DNA of 50,678 nt, from the NCBI RefSeq assembly GCF_000344685.1, contig NW_006920411.1, forward strand, positions 1,203,975-1,254,652. The letters are read 5' to 3'. The notes beneath the pieces were generated by a model. That model searched no databases. It was not told where the DNA came from and was given only the letters and a program-made list of their open reading frames with translations. This stretch comes from Gloeophyllum trabeum ATCC 11539 (lineage: Eukaryota; Basidiomycota; Agaricomycetes; Gloeophyllales; Gloeophyllaceae). This document shows, piece after piece, positions 37,702 through 48,486 of the stretch. A program made the translations under genes and the position numbers. Every line of letters begins with the position of its first letter. The stretch's first letter is position 1.

Positions 37702-38872
37702 ATGCCTCTCGGGACGTCCTCGTCGGCGGTCTACATCCAGAATGTGCCCGCAGGGACGCACAGCAGCCAGCCGTCCGTATCCCCCCTCCCCTCCCTCCTT
37801 CAAAGTGCACAGTACTGATCATGCTCATACCCTGCCCAGCCGCACCCCGACGCTCGTCACGCTGCACCCCGTCGCGCTCTTCTCCATCCTGGACCACTAC
37901 CTGCGGCGCATGGACGACCAGGCGCGCGTGATCGGCACGCTCCTCGGCGTGCGCAACGACAGCGGCGAGGTCGAGGTGCGCTCGTCGTACGCGGTCGTGC
38001 ACAACGAGACGGACGAGCTCGTCGCGGTCGACATGGAGTACCACCGCACGATGTACGAGCTGCACCACCGGGTGCACCCCCGGGAGGTCATTGTTGGGTG
38101 GTGAGTGTTTCCTCGCCGGGGAGGGTTCTTGGAGAATCCTCATGTGTGCATTACTGGTTGTAGGTACTCGACGGGATCAAACCTCAACACATACTCTGCC
38201 CTCATACAAAACTTCTACACCCAAGAGACAGCGCCCCACCCCGCCATCCACATCGCACTAAACACCGGCGTCGAGGAAGGCCACCAGCCGGGCGTCAAGG
38301 CCTACGTCAGGTCCGTACCCGCCAGATCATCCCTTGCCCACGCTCCCTGACTGCTCTGTCCCAGCTCGCCAGTCGGCGTCCACCCCAAACCGGAGAACTG
38401 CGTATTCGTCCCCGTCCCCTGCGAATTCCGCTTCCACGACGCCGAGCGCAGCGGCCGTACGTCCCCCTCCCATCTCGCGCTGACCTCCCACTCACCTCGG
38501 ACCCTCAGTCGACCTCCTAACCTCCAACAGCTCCTCGCCCCTCTCCGACCTAGACACCCTCGCCGAGTCCCTCCAGACAGTCTCGGCGATGCTCGACCGC
38601 GTCCTCGGGTACGTGCGGTCCGTGCTCGCCGGGGAGGTCAAGGGCGACCCCGCGGTCGGGCGGTACTTGATGGATACGTTCGGCGCGGACACGGGCGAGC
38701 TCGAGAAGGGCGGCTTCAGGGATAGTCTACAGGTGCGTTTCCCCGCCGCTCAGCACAGGAGCACGCATTGACCCGTCTGGAACAGGACACGCTCATGGTG
38801 TCGTACCTCGCGGAGCTGGTGCGCTCGCAAGCGGAGGTGTCGGCGCGGTTAGCGTTGGTCACGGCGTCATAG
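37702..38872 (+). CDS. Translation initiation factor eIF3 subunit F
   Basis: MPN-domain subunit of eIF3, which recruits the 40S ribosome and mRNA. Exons 37702-37772, 37840-38100, 38164-38310, 38365-38456, 38509-38732 and 38786-38872 fit in phase for 293 residues. A short leader (MPLGTSSSAVYIQNVPAG) leads into the MPN core: TLVTLHPVALFSILDHYLRR, VIGTLLGVRNDSGEVEV and VIVGWYSTGSNLNTYSALIQ. The JAMM metal-binding pattern is incomplete, as expected for a subunit of this kind. The C-terminal helices include VSAMLDRVLGYVRSVLAGE. The first donor (GTCCGT) is weak, but it is the one that keeps the frame. The DNA here is clearly GC-richer than the left half of the window. It ends 91 bp from the convergent ureF. 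Confidence 0.93.
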
Positions 38873-38963
38873 TCCGCGGGGGAGGGAGAAGGATGTGTAA
38901 AAAAGCCTGCTTCATATAGGCTCTGTATTGTTTTTCTCTGAAGCCTTCTTGTGGACTGCCGGG

Positions 38964-39875
38964 CTAGCTGTTGAAAATGCGAGAGTGCTGCAGGTCGTGG
39001 CGTGCCGCGAGGATCTCGCCGAGGGGCCAGGTGACGGCGGGGCCGTGGACTGTATCGTCGAAGTTGAAGTCGTTTGGTGAGGGATCGATGCACCCGGTGC
39101 GCAGGGCCTTGCAGTTGTTGGCTTCGGCTTGGACGAGCGGACGCACGGCGTGCAGGAGCAGCTGCTGGGCGGCGTACGGCCCGAGCGTGTTCAGACGCAC
39201 GGAGGCGGAGAGGAGCGAGCGCGCGTGCAGGAAGAGATGCAGGAATCGACTGCGTTCTGTGTACGTGACGTGAGGCAGGCACAATATAGGGTAAGCGGGG
39301 GTCGCACCGAGAGATAGCCCGAGCGCGGCGGTCAGGACGGCCCAGCAGGTGGGGAGATGCCCCTGCGTTTCTTCGCGCCTGATTGCGAGCTTGTAGCGGT
39401 CCACGAGCTTTAGCATGGCTGCGGCGTGTTTCTCTTCTTGGGTGCTATCCTGGGCTGTTGTGAACTGGGATAGGGAGGGTTTGGAAAAGCCCTTGGAGTA
39501 CAAGGTGAGGAGGGCGACCCCTTGGGTCTTGGATGCTCTCCTCGCGACGTGGTTCAATGTCATGCTCTCGTACAAATCGTCAAGCGTCCTGAGGTGCTCG
39601 ATTGCTTGGGCGATATCAGAATCGTGTACTGTGCCATTCCGTGAGCCGAGGGACGCGACCACGCGATGGGCGTCATGGACGAAAGGCAGGGCGCTCCGCG
39701 CATAGGACGCGAGACTGTCGCGGATGAAGTTGGTCGCGGAATGCAAAGGGGGGGCGGAGGAGGCAAAGCCGTGCGCGACGTACGACTCGAGGCCGGCAGA
39801 CGCGACGAACGAGCCGGTGGGGAGGCTGCTGTCGGCGAGGAGGAGCAGGACGAAGGCCTCGGTGTCGTCGTCCAT
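38964..39875 (-). CDS. Urease accessory protein UreF
   Basis: Part of the UreD/F/G complex that loads nickel into urease. A single exon of 303 residues. The ATG at 39875 (MDDDTEAFVLLLLADSSLPT) is chosen; the frame extends 15 codons upstream but begins with GTG. Family signs are LLLADSSLPTGSFVASAGLE near the N-terminus, AHRVVASLGSRNGTVHDSDI, the middle block RRASKTQGVALLTLYSKGF, and the conserved end SVRLNTLGPYAAQQLLLHAV. An insert of charged residues (TTAQDSTQEEKHAA) sits in the middle. The gene is intronless, unlike almost all its neighbours. It is head to head with AFG1 across 115 bp. Confidence 0.92.
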   Translation of the reverse strand: MDDDTEAFVLLLLADSSLPTGSFVASAGLESYVAHGFASSAPPLHSATNFIRDSLASYARSALPFVHDAHRVVASLGSRNGTVHDSDIAQAIEHLRTLDDLYESMTLNHVARRASKTQGVALLTLYSKGFSKPSLSQFTTAQDSTQEEKHAAAMLKLVDRYKLAIRREETQGHLPTCWAVLTAALGLSLGATPAYPILCLPHVTYTERSRFLHLFLHARSLLSASVRLNTLGPYAAQQLLLHAVRPLVQAEANNCKALRTGCIDPSPNDFNFDDTVHGPAVTWPLGEILAARHDLQHSRIFNS

Positions 39876-39990
39876 GGCGAGCAGAGCGTCGGGACGGGCC
39901 AATGAGCGACGCCGAGGCACCGGGAGAAGCCGGCGAGATCACATCACTGACTAACGCCCGCCCTGTTGCTTCCACACTGCTATCCACGCA
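39876..39990. promoter_or_regulatory. Short bidirectional promoter, ureF / AFG1
   Basis: 115 bp between divergent start codons, so the core promoters must overlap or lie side by side. No TATA box is seen. Confidence 0.5.
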
Positions 39991-41979
39991 ATGAAGCCCG
40001 CCAGCCTCAGGCGATGCCCCTACCTCACCCAGCGCCGCCTTGCCCACTCCACGCTCGTTCCCCGCCCCCGCCCCGCTCTGCGTCCTGCTATCCTGCACCG
40101 TCGATCCAACTCATCTCTCGCGGGAGGCACCCATGCCAGGCCCCATGTCGATGACTCCTCCTTCTATACCCACCACCTAATGGGCGAGAACAACTCGCGA
40201 AATTGTCTGTAACCCTGTAAACTGTTCCCATGTTCTGATAGTGCTGCTTCTAAACAGTCTTACACAGCCCACGTTACCCCCTTACAACAATACCACACAC
40301 TCGTTCAAAAGGGTGCACTCAAGAAGGACGACCACCAGACCAGGATCATCCAGAAGCTGCAGAAGCTCCATGACCAGTTGGCAAACTACGAGCCCCCTCC
40401 AGTGCCAGAGGTACATCCGAAGGGATCCCTAGTACGTCGTCTTTCTTCACTCCATGCATTCAATTAACGCAAACAACCGCAGCTCTCTCGCCTATTCCGC
40501 CGGGACGACGAGCCAGAGGTGCCCGTCGCAATCCCCCCAGATCAAGTCCCGAAGGGCCTCTACCTCTACGGCGACGTCGGCACCGGCAAGACCATGCTCA
40601 TGGACCTCTTCTACAACACCCTCCCCCCGAACGTCAAGCGCAAGCGCCGCGTGCACTTTCACGCCTTCATGATCGACGTGCACAAGCGCATACACGCCAT
40701 GAAGGCAAAGCTCGGCGCCCACGGCGGGGACCCGATATTGCCCGTCGCCCATGACTTGGCAGAGGAGGCCTCGGTGCTGTGCTTTGATGAATTTCAGGTG
40801 CGGTGAAGGTTGTTGCGTGCGGGCTTGCCTCTCTCGATCCGCTCTGACTGTGTCCCCATGGCAGGTCACCGATATCGCAGACGCCATGATATTGAGGCGC
40901 CTGTTCGAGAGTCTGCTCAACTTTGGAGTAGTCTGCGTGATCACGTCCAAGTGCGTACGCGAAACTATTGGGTGATTCGCGGGGCCATTCATGATCATCC
41001 ACCAGTCGCCATCCTGACGAGCTCTACAAGAACGGGATCCAGCGGTCGAGTTTCGTCCCTTGCATAGAGCTCCTCAAGACCCGCTTCGATGTCACGGACC
41101 TCGATTCCGGGACAGGTGCGCCCCACCAACCTCCATTATCCTTCCAAGCGCTCACCCATCCCCAGATTACCGCCGCGTCCCGCGCGCGCTCTCGCACGTC
41201 TACTACCACCCGCTCACCGACTCGACGCGCAACGAGATCAACAAGATCTTCGCCGCGCTCACCTCCGACCCCGCCGACCCGCTCCAGCGCGACCGCGAGC
41301 TCAACATCTGGGGGCGCACCCTCAAGGTCCCCGAGTGCACGAGCAGGGTCGCGAAGTTTCGGTTCGAGGACCTGTGTGGGAAGCCGTTGAGCGCGGCGGA
41401 TTATTTGGAGATTACGAAGGCGTTCGGGACGGTGTTTGTGCTGGATGTGCCGAAGATGGATTTGGGGAAAAAGGATATGGTGAGTGAGCTAGGGAGGAGT
41501 GTGTGCGGGAGCCTGATTCAATTTGGGTAGGCGCGGAGGTTTATTACTTTTATAGATGGTAGGTTGGTCCGTAGTGTCATGTGGTGCGTGTGCTGACCTA
41601 TCTTCATTCAGCTTGTTATGAGAGCAAAGTATGCCCGCTGTCAGGCACCTGAGAGAGGATACTCATGACATTTTCGCAGACCAAACTATTTATCTCGTCC
41701 GAAGTACCCATATACCAGGTCTTCTCCGACGACGCCTCGAAGAACAAAGAGGTCACAGATCACATGCGCAGCGTAATGGACGACCTGGTAAGCCTGTCGC
41801 ATCACCTCCAAGCGCGACCCTAAACCTGCTTACCGTACTGCTAGGGTTTATCCCCAGATACCGTCGGCACTAGCTCGATGTTCACGGGCGAAGAGGAGAT
41901 CTTCGCGTTCGCGCGGTGCTGCTCGCGGCTGGTGCAGATGGGGAGCAAGGAGTGGGCGGAGACCGCCGGGGAGCGGTGA
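39991..41979 (+). CDS. AFG1: AFG1/LACE1-type mitochondrial AAA ATPase
   Basis: ATPase of the inner mitochondrial membrane involved in turnover of misassembled respiratory-chain proteins. Exons 39991-40208, 40242-40431, 40483-40797, 40865-40950, 41006-41115, 41166-41479, 41531-41558, 41612-41628, 41680-41787 and 41845-41979 fit in phase for 506 residues. The N-terminus is rich in Arg, Ser, Leu and Pro without acids, as in a matrix targeting peptide. Then come Walker [31 protein letters not shown], Walker [41 protein letters not shown] and the C-terminal [19 protein letters not shown]. The last block is built from several tiny exons, one of 17 nt, and the first intron is only 33 nt. All ATPase motifs are intact. 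Confidence 0.93.
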
Positions 41980-42108
41980 TATGTTTGCATAATGCTCGGA
42001 GGGGTGGATCTTTTACTGTGTATTTTATGCTCTCATCTAGTCCATTGTACACCGACATCCTCGGAAGTCTGTGATTTCTTCACCGGTCACGGCACCGGGA
42101 ACTGGCGT

Positions 42109-42117
42109 ATATAAAGT
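42109..42117 (+). promoter_or_regulatory. TATA box of the epoxide hydrolase gene
   Basis: A tatataaag sequence lies about 70 bp upstream of the ATG at 42186, the usual place for a fungal TATA box with a short 5' UTR. Most other genes here show no such box, which fits an inducible rather than housekeeping promoter. Confidence 0.6.
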
Positions 42118-42185
42118 GAGGATGTGTGCGTCAGGCGTCTTTCCGCCTTCGTTCTCTACATTACAGTAGAACTAGTAGGTAAAGC

Positions 42186-43470
42186 ATGGATCCCTCGGAC
42201 CCGGCCAGTTTCGAGCACAAGTATGCGCTGCTTTCCACAGGTCGGAGGTACCACTACGTGGACCAAAAGCCCGAGCACTACGACCCTGCAGCTAATCCAA
42301 CTTTACTCTGCGTACACGGCTTCCCGGACTGCTGGTATGTCCATGCCAGTCTACTATTACATTGCGGGCCTGACTCGTATTAGGTACGGCTGGAGATTCC
42401 AGATACGCCCATGGGTAAGGCAAGGGTACCGCGTGGTCGTGCCCGACATGCTGGGATACGGCGGGACGGACAAGCCCGCGGAACCGGAAGAGTACTCGCC
42501 GAAGAGGCTGTCGGACGACTTGGCCGCGCTGTTGAACGTCGTCGGGGTCGGCAAGGCGGTGGTGGTCGGACATGATTGGGGTGCATTCGTGTCTGGGCGG
42601 TTCGCGTTGTGGCACCCTGAGAGGCTGTTGGCTCTGGTGATGTACGTTCTTTTTTCGTGATGGCGGACGAGGAAGTGAATGGGCGGTCGCGGTGCAGATT
42701 GTCAGTCCCGTTCACCCCGCCTTCGACGTACTATGTCCCGCTGGAAAGGATAGTTGAGCATGCGCCAAACTTGGGGTATCAGCTGTACTTTGCGGATGAC
42801 AAGTTCACGAAAGAGATCGAGTCCAACGTGAGTAAGGCTTGCTGAATGGCGGCATGCCTAAACTGATGAGACGCAGTTACGAACGATGTTGCCTCTGATG
42901 TACCGAGGTCCCAATGGCGGCGTCAACTTTACCAAGCCGGGAGCGCTGCGTCCAATCCTGCGAGGGGAGAAGGTGGTGGAAGATCTCAAGGCGAAGTGCA
43001 TTTTGGACGACAAGGTGAGCGGTAGGAACCCAAGAGAACACGATTAATCCAGAGGCTGAGAGTATGGCAGGAGTTGGAGTACTATCTCGAGCAGCTCCGG
43101 CACATGCACGGTCCTCTTTCGTATTACCGAACCAGCAAAATTCGGTTCGAGGAAGAGAAAGGTCGGTGTCCGTGCCTCGAGGTCGAGCCGTTTCTGAGCG
43201 AGTCATCCATCTGACCACCGCTCCTTTGCAGCTGCCAATTTACCCAGTTCCCCTCCTGCAGACGTGCCCGTATTGTTCATGTGGGGCACCAAGGATCCCA
43301 CTTCGAGAGCGTTGCTGACTCAGAAAGCGCGGAATCCAAGAATACACGAGGTCGCCCTAGAAGGGAAAGGGCATTGGGTTATGGTCGAGGCAAGGCAGCC
43401 TGTCACGGACGGTGTCGTCCGTTGGTTAGCAGACCAGAAGCTGGCACCGAAGTCGAGAGCGCGTTTGTAG
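42186..43470 (+). CDS. Alpha/beta-hydrolase, soluble epoxide hydrolase type
   Basis: Likely opens epoxides to diols. Exon 1 is 42186-42334 and exon 2 42384-42642; at least four more exons follow. The oxyanion motif HGFPDCW is seen near residue 45. The nucleophile elbow VVGHDWGA has Asp in place of the Ser of esterases, which favours epoxide hydrolase. A cap domain contains YYRTSK with Tyr residues able to hold the epoxide. The later acid Asp sits in FMWGTKDPTS and the base His in EGKGHWVMVE, so the full triad is visible. No signal peptide is seen. A TATA box lies upstream. It could act on another hydrophobic substrate such as a haloalkane, but the HGFPD motif favours epoxides. Confidence 0.9.
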
Positions 43471-43847
43471 ACGTTTGCGAGTCGTTGACCGCTGTGTTTA
43501 TCGTTGTCGTTGTCGTTGAGCATGATGGCGTTGAAATGACTAGACGCGGGCGGAGTGTGAATTGGCCAGCCACGGAGCCGCACACAGCCTGCTTTGTGTC
43601 GTCTTGCTTGCTGTGCCCACACCCCTCCATCATCGTCTCCAACGCCCTCCGCAGCCTTTCGCAATCCCCGCGAATATTTGCTTGTATATCTCGTCGCTCT
43701 GTTTTCTGGAAAACAGCTTGTAGTTCACATCCTCGTCTCAAGGTCTTCCACGCGTTTCAGAGTCTCATATTTACGCTAAGTACGGCAACGACTTTGATTT
43801 TCTCAAGTACGTTGTTGACCCCTGCCGAACACCTTCAGTCATCGCCA
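43471..43847. promoter_or_regulatory. Upstream region of the Barentsz-like gene
   Basis: 377 bp between two plus-strand genes, with pyrimidine-rich stretches (ctcgtcgctctgttttctgg near 43688) typical of fungal promoters and 5' leaders. The reading frame of the next gene runs open through this region and into the preceding gene, but the upstream part has no conserved content. Confidence 0.4.
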
Positions 43848-46454
43848 ATGCCGATCTCCGTTGCTCCCGCCTCATCTAGTTCTTCCCAGCAATCAACGAA
43901 TGGTGTCTCCAAGGATCAGGTTCGGCCGAAGAAATCGCGAGTGGTCAGGAGGAGAGCCCGGGCAAGGGAATTGATTGACAGTGACGAGGAGATTGAGCGC
44001 GAAATCACTTCCGAGTCTGACACGGACGATGCGGACTCCTCTCTTGGCTCTGACTCGGAGTCGGAGAGCGAGCTCGTATCTGAAGATGGGCTTCGCGGGC
44101 AGCAGTATTCGGTCGTGACGCCCAGTACTACTCAAAGTCCTCCCCCTGCGGACAAGGACGATACCCCGCACATCAATGGTGAGCCTTCATCCAAACCTGC
44201 CAACGGCGACGGGGGCATCTTCGTCAGCGCCTCTGTCGACTGGTCGGAGATGGTTGCGGACGAGCATCGTAACGGGCCGGCCGACCTGCCTGTTATCGAC
44301 TTTGCTGATCTGGGAACGCATACCGTCGAGTCGCCTCCGCCGTCTCGCAAGCAAAAACTGCAGAAAGGTGGCAAGAAACCTGCTGCACCTCGCTCCGAGA
44401 CATCCACGGAGCCTGGCCCCTCGACTGGACCGCCTCTCTCGCCACAGCCCCCCGAGGAACATCCTGCCGCGGAAGAGGCCTCGGAACCGGAAGAAAATGC
44501 ATCGAATCAGGCCTCTCGTCTCCCGCCCGGAGGGCCCGCCCAGAGACGTCCTGCGGGTCAAACTGCGCGTCAGGCGTACCAGCGTCGACTTGAGTCTGAC
44601 CCGTCGTACGTACCTGTCGTGGGTGAATTTTGGGGACACGACGACCGCCTCTTGGACAAGGAGCTTCGTAGCCTGAGTGGCTGGTGGAGAGGTCGGTGGC
44701 AGGGTCGTGGGCGCGGGCGGGGTGGCTTCTCCATGCGAGGTCGTGGCCGTGGCGGATTCCAAGGTGGACGGCCGTCAGGTGTGGAAGGAGAGAAGGAAGG
44801 AGAGGCGGTGCGGGACGAGTCGCAGTTGCCCCCGGTAGAGCGTCCTTGGACTCACGACGGGTTCGAGGAGATGAAGCGCCGCGAAGAACAACGGCGCGCT
44901 GCACGGGAGGAACAACAGCGTCAGCTGCAACAGCAGCAGCAGCCAGCGCAACGCGGTTTCGGCCCGTTCAGAGGGCGCGGTGGCTTTGTGGCAGGGCGTG
45001 GCCGCGGCGGGTTTTTCCGCGGTAGCTTCGCGCCTTCACCAGCACGGACGCGTTTCCCTGCAGCTCCCTTCTCAGACCGTCCGCGATTCGCGATGAAACC
45101 CGAGCCGCCGTTCACGAAGAGGCACGAAGCCTTCCTCCACTTCGAGGACCGCTCTCTCAAACCGCAGGCTGGGTTTGGTCCAGGCTATCGCGTGAAACTC
45201 CCGGGCGAGAAGAGGCGAGGAGGCACTGTCATCAGAGGGCCACCGCGTCCCTATGTATCTCCCAAGAATGTGGCGCCACGTTCGCTTTCTACGCCTGGTC
45301 TGGACGACGACGACAAGGTTATCATGGTCCGTCTACCCAAACGAGCAGGGAAGGAGAAGGCCGCAGAGGTAGTAGAGACCGTGACCGTAAAGTCGACCGT
45401 CACGGTGGTCGAGCAACCGTCGGAATTGTCTACGGAGGCATCCACCCCTGCAGCAGTTGTTGTTGAGGAGTCCATTGCTTTTGTGCACGCGCAGGCAGGG
45501 TCGTCCAAACTGCCAGAGCAAGCTGCGGCGGCCCCTCCATTCACTCCCTCGCAGCCACTTCAGGCCTTCCCTGAACAAGTCCGTTCTCAGCAAACGGCTC
45601 AGAGCAGCAAATCGACCACCCCAGTGCCTACAGCCAACGTCTCTGCGCAAGGTCCAGCTGAAGAGGCATCTGCATCTGCACCAACCGAACCGTCGATCGC
45701 AGGACCACGCCCTGCCCCTCCCGTTCTACCTCCCCTTCAGACAAACTTCTCACCAGTCAATCCCGCGTCACCCACTTTTGGCTCACCGTACGCTTATCCT
45801 CAGGCTCTGCCACCAGGCATCGCGATGGCGCACAATGGTATGACCTACGAAGTTGCGACAGGCCGACCTGTGTACCTCCAAGCGACACCCCCTCCTCCCA
45901 TGTACAACCCTCGCCCCGTCATGCATGCGCATATTGTCTCGCCACCCATGCCACCCTTCGTGCCTGGCCATACACCTCACCACTCCATGTCCTCACCTGA
46001 CTTCTACTCGCATTCGCCATCACCGTCCTTTAATGGCTTCATCGACCCTGTGACGGGGCAACCGTTGTTCACGTTACCCCGTCAGAGCAGTCGTGTCGAG
46101 ATTCGTGCTCCAACAGAGCACGCGGATCGGAAAGCGGGACACGCCCATCGTCCGTCGACTCTGAGGAGCACTGTTGTCGGACCGGACTCTGCGGCGACGG
46201 AGGAATCATCCGAGCAGCCCAAGGAAAGTGACGAGGCTCAGCGTTCTGGCGAGAGTGAGGCCCGTGTCAATGGTGACGGCCATCCTCAGGCGTATCAGCT
46301 GGAACCTGGCATGATGTTGTACAACCCATACCAGCAACCGTACTATTATCCGGAACAGTACGGTTATCCGCAGTACATGGACGTGTCGCACATGCCGCAA
46401 TACGAGATGTACCCGGTCGAGGCTCCCCCTCCTCAGCAAGCTGTTTATTATTAA
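43848..46454 (+). CDS. Barentsz/CASC3 (MLN51)-like exon-junction protein with RGG region
   Basis: Probable fourth core partner of the exon junction complex, clamping eIF4AIII on spliced mRNA. A single exon of 868 residues from the ATG at 43848; the frame is open further upstream, but this Met follows a proper promoter region. The N-terminus is basic, then acidic (SDSESESELVSEDG). The Btz/SELOR-type core reads DPSYVPVVGEFWGHDDRL and, after a Gly/Arg stretch (GRWQGRGRGRGGFSMRGRG), PPVERPWTHDGFEEMKRREE. That is the split pattern seen in CASC3, where an aromatic-HD motif and a W-x-HDxF motif each bind eIF4AIII. A Gln/Arg coil, a second RGG-like patch (45000 region) and a Pro/Tyr-rich low-complexity C-terminus complete it. 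The family call is by motif, not overall similarity. Confidence 0.75.
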   Translation: MPISVAPASSSSSQQSTNGVSKDQVRPKKSRVVRRRARARELIDSDEEIEREITSESDTDDADSSLGSDSESESELVSEDGLRGQQYSVVTPSTTQSPPPADKDDTPHINGEPSSKPANGDGGIFVSASVDWSEMVADEHRNGPADLPVIDFADLGTHTVESPPPSRKQKLQKGGKKPAAPRSETSTEPGPSTGPPLSPQPPEEHPAAEEASEPEENASNQASRLPPGGPAQRRPAGQTARQAYQRRLESDPSYVPVVGEFWGHDDRLLDKELRSLSGWWRGRWQGRGRGRGGFSMRGRGRGGFQGGRPSGVEGEKEGEAVRDESQLPPVERPWTHDGFEEMKRREEQRRAAREEQQRQLQQQQQPAQRGFGPFRGRGGFVAGRGRGGFFRGSFAPSPARTRFPAAPFSDRPRFAMKPEPPFTKRHEAFLHFEDRSLKPQAGFGPGYRVKLPGEKRRGGTVIRGPPRPYVSPKNVAPRSLSTPGLDDDDKVIMVRLPKRAGKEKAAEVVETVTVKSTVTVVEQPSELSTEASTPAAVVVEESIAFVHAQAGSSKLPEQAAAAPPFTPSQPLQAFPEQVRSQQTAQSSKSTTPVPTANVSAQGPAEEASASAPTEPSIAGPRPAPPVLPPLQTNFSPVNPASPTFGSPYAYPQALPPGIAMAHNGMTYEVATGRPVYLQATPPPPMYNPRPVMHAHIVSPPMPPFVPGHTPHHSMSSPDFYSHSPSPSFNGFIDPVTGQPLFTLPRQSSRVEIRAPTEHADRKAGHAHRPSTLRSTVVGPDSAATEESSEQPKESDEAQRSGESEARVNGDGHPQAYQLEPGMMLYNPYQQPYYYPEQYGYPQYMDVSHMPQYEMYPVEAPPPQQAVYY

Positions 46455-47213
46455 TCGCCTTTCTCTTTCCCCCGCATTGTTTCTCCTTTCCCTTTTCTTT
46501 GACCCAGCATTCTTGTCTCTCGTGCATATTCACACCTCAAGATCCAATGCAAATCATCCATCCCATATCATCACATACAGACATACATTATATATGCCTT
46601 TCGTACTTGGTCTCCCTCCCTTCTCGGCGGACTGTAAGAAGCTAGCTAGTGGTAGTAGTCATGTTATGCTTTATGCTGTTGGCTCTCGTGTACGCCTTGG
46701 TTTATTCGTGTCTTGCCTGCAATGGTTTCTTCTGCCTTTACTACAGCACAATGTAATTTTGGCTCTGCCTTACGGAAAGCTACGAACTTGTGAGCGACGA
46801 AACTGCAGTCTGGAACTTGGGAGAATTTAGTGCGCAGTGGCGGTGCAGCAACAGCGCTACGCCTCGCTTAGTCATGACCCACACAAAGGACTCAGACGGA
46901 CGACCACAGCCACCGTCGACTGGTTTCCTCCGACCACCATCGCAGACGCCGCCCACGCTTCTTTATCGTCGTTGTCGTCGCTCCTGCCGGTCTTGAAACT
47001 CGCTAGCTGCCTTGGCAATTGATAGATTACTGCTATTTGCTTAGTTTTGTGGCCATCGGTAGGTGCAAGCCACGGCATAGTTTTCATTGACCATGCCTAT
47101 ATCCCTTGCAGCCAACAGCGTCAATACCAGTACTGGTCATTCACTTGTCCAGCACGCATATATCCTATTTTCTTAGCCTAGATCACTCGTCGTCTTAACA
47201 AGACTCACCTAAT
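46455..47213. promoter_or_regulatory. Intergenic region upstream of TFIIB
   Basis: 759 bp. The first part (46455-46600) is very pyrimidine-rich and is probably the 3' UTR of the Barentsz-like gene. Nearer TFIIB, cctatatccc (47096-47105) and catatatcct (47156-47165) are weak TATA-like sequences, followed by a T/C-rich stretch just before the start. Short open frames here have no recognisable content. Confidence 0.45.
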
Positions 47214-48325
47214 ATGTCTTATTCTCAACCTTTCCCCCTTGCGGCCACACATGCGCCACCCCAACCCGCACAACCTGCTTTCGGTCCTGACCTCGCAGTG
47301 CGGTTGATCTGTCCAGAGTGCAAGGATCCAAATCCAAATATCATTGAGGAGTTTGCCAGTGGAGACCTTGTTTGTGGCACTTGCGGTCTCGTCTTGGGTG
47401 ACAGGATCGTGGACACGAGGAGTGAATGGCGCGTAAGTTTTTCTCAGCGCTCGTGCAGTCACTGCGTGAGTTTATACTGCGCATGCAGACGTTCGCGAAT
47501 GACGAAGGCGACGACCCCTCCCGTGTCGGTGCGGCTTCCGACCCTCTCATGGAGGGTATGGAACAGCTCGACACCATGATATCTTTTCGCGATGGCGGCT
47601 CTGGCATTGCAAAGGAGCTTCAGCGTGCCGCCTCTCGTTCTCAACACTCGCGTTCCGAGCGCAATCTCGTCACAGCTTTCCGCGACATTGCCTCGTGGTG
47701 CGACCAGTTCTCCCTCCCAAAAACCATCTCCGATATCGCGAAGCAGCTCTATAAGCGCACAGATGAAGAGAAGCTTTTGCGGGGCAAGCCTCTCGATGCT
47801 GTCATTGCAGCATGCATCTTTATTGCTTGCCGGCGTGCCCACGTCCCACGGACGTTCCGTGAAATCTGCAACCTTACGAAGGTCTCGAAGAAGGTGCTCG
47901 GCCAGTGCTATAAGGCACTCGAACAGGCATTCAACCTCACCCCGGGCGCGTCCGCGAATAAGCACGGGCAGGCGGGGCCTGGTACGACTACCACCAACCC
48001 CGAAGACCTCCTTATCCGATACTGCAATCACCTTGCACTCCCGCCCAATGTCCAGGGCATATGCAAGGATATCATTCAGGTCGCGCGCGACCGCGGTATT
48101 GCCGTCGGCCGTAGTCCCGTGTCCATTGCAGGAGGGGCGATCTATTTTGCTGTTCACCTGCTCGGCCTACAGAAGCCCATCAAGGACATCGTTGGGGTGG
48201 CGGGTGTCAGCGAGAGTACGATCAAGCTGGTGTACAGGCTATATTATAATGATCGGGAACAGCTGGTCAAGAAGGAGTGGATTGAGGAGGGCAAGGCAGA
48301 CTTAAATAGGTTGCCGGCTGACTGA
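47214..48325 (+). CDS. SUA7: General transcription factor TFIIB
   Basis: Bridges TBP at the promoter and RNA polymerase II and sets the start site. Exons 47214-47432 and 47489-48325 give 351 residues. The N-terminal zinc ribbon is CPECKDP with a second pair CGTCG; the B-reader/linker contains [14 protein letters not shown], split by the intron, and [12 protein letters not shown]. Two cyclin-like repeats follow: [35 protein letters not shown] and, in the second, [20 protein letters not shown] with [14 protein letters not shown]. The insert [20 protein letters not shown] between the repeats is typical of fungal members. The symbol is that of the yeast gene. It converges with RRS1. Confidence 0.97.
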
Positions 48326-48486
48326 GGACTTTCGGGCGCAGCCGACTTCTCAATGCATACATGTATTGTATTTAGCATGTACCTACACCTATGCATCCAG
48401 CAATGACAGTGTTTTGAACACGAACAGCAGAAGTGGTGCAAGGAGACCGCGATGAAGTAACAAGGCCAGGCGAAGGCGCCGAGAGA

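Noticed and set aside
43281..43847. N-terminal extension of the long Barentsz-like reading frame
   Set aside because: It overlaps the last exon of the epoxide hydrolase in another frame and shows no conserved content; the ATG at 43848 is a better start.
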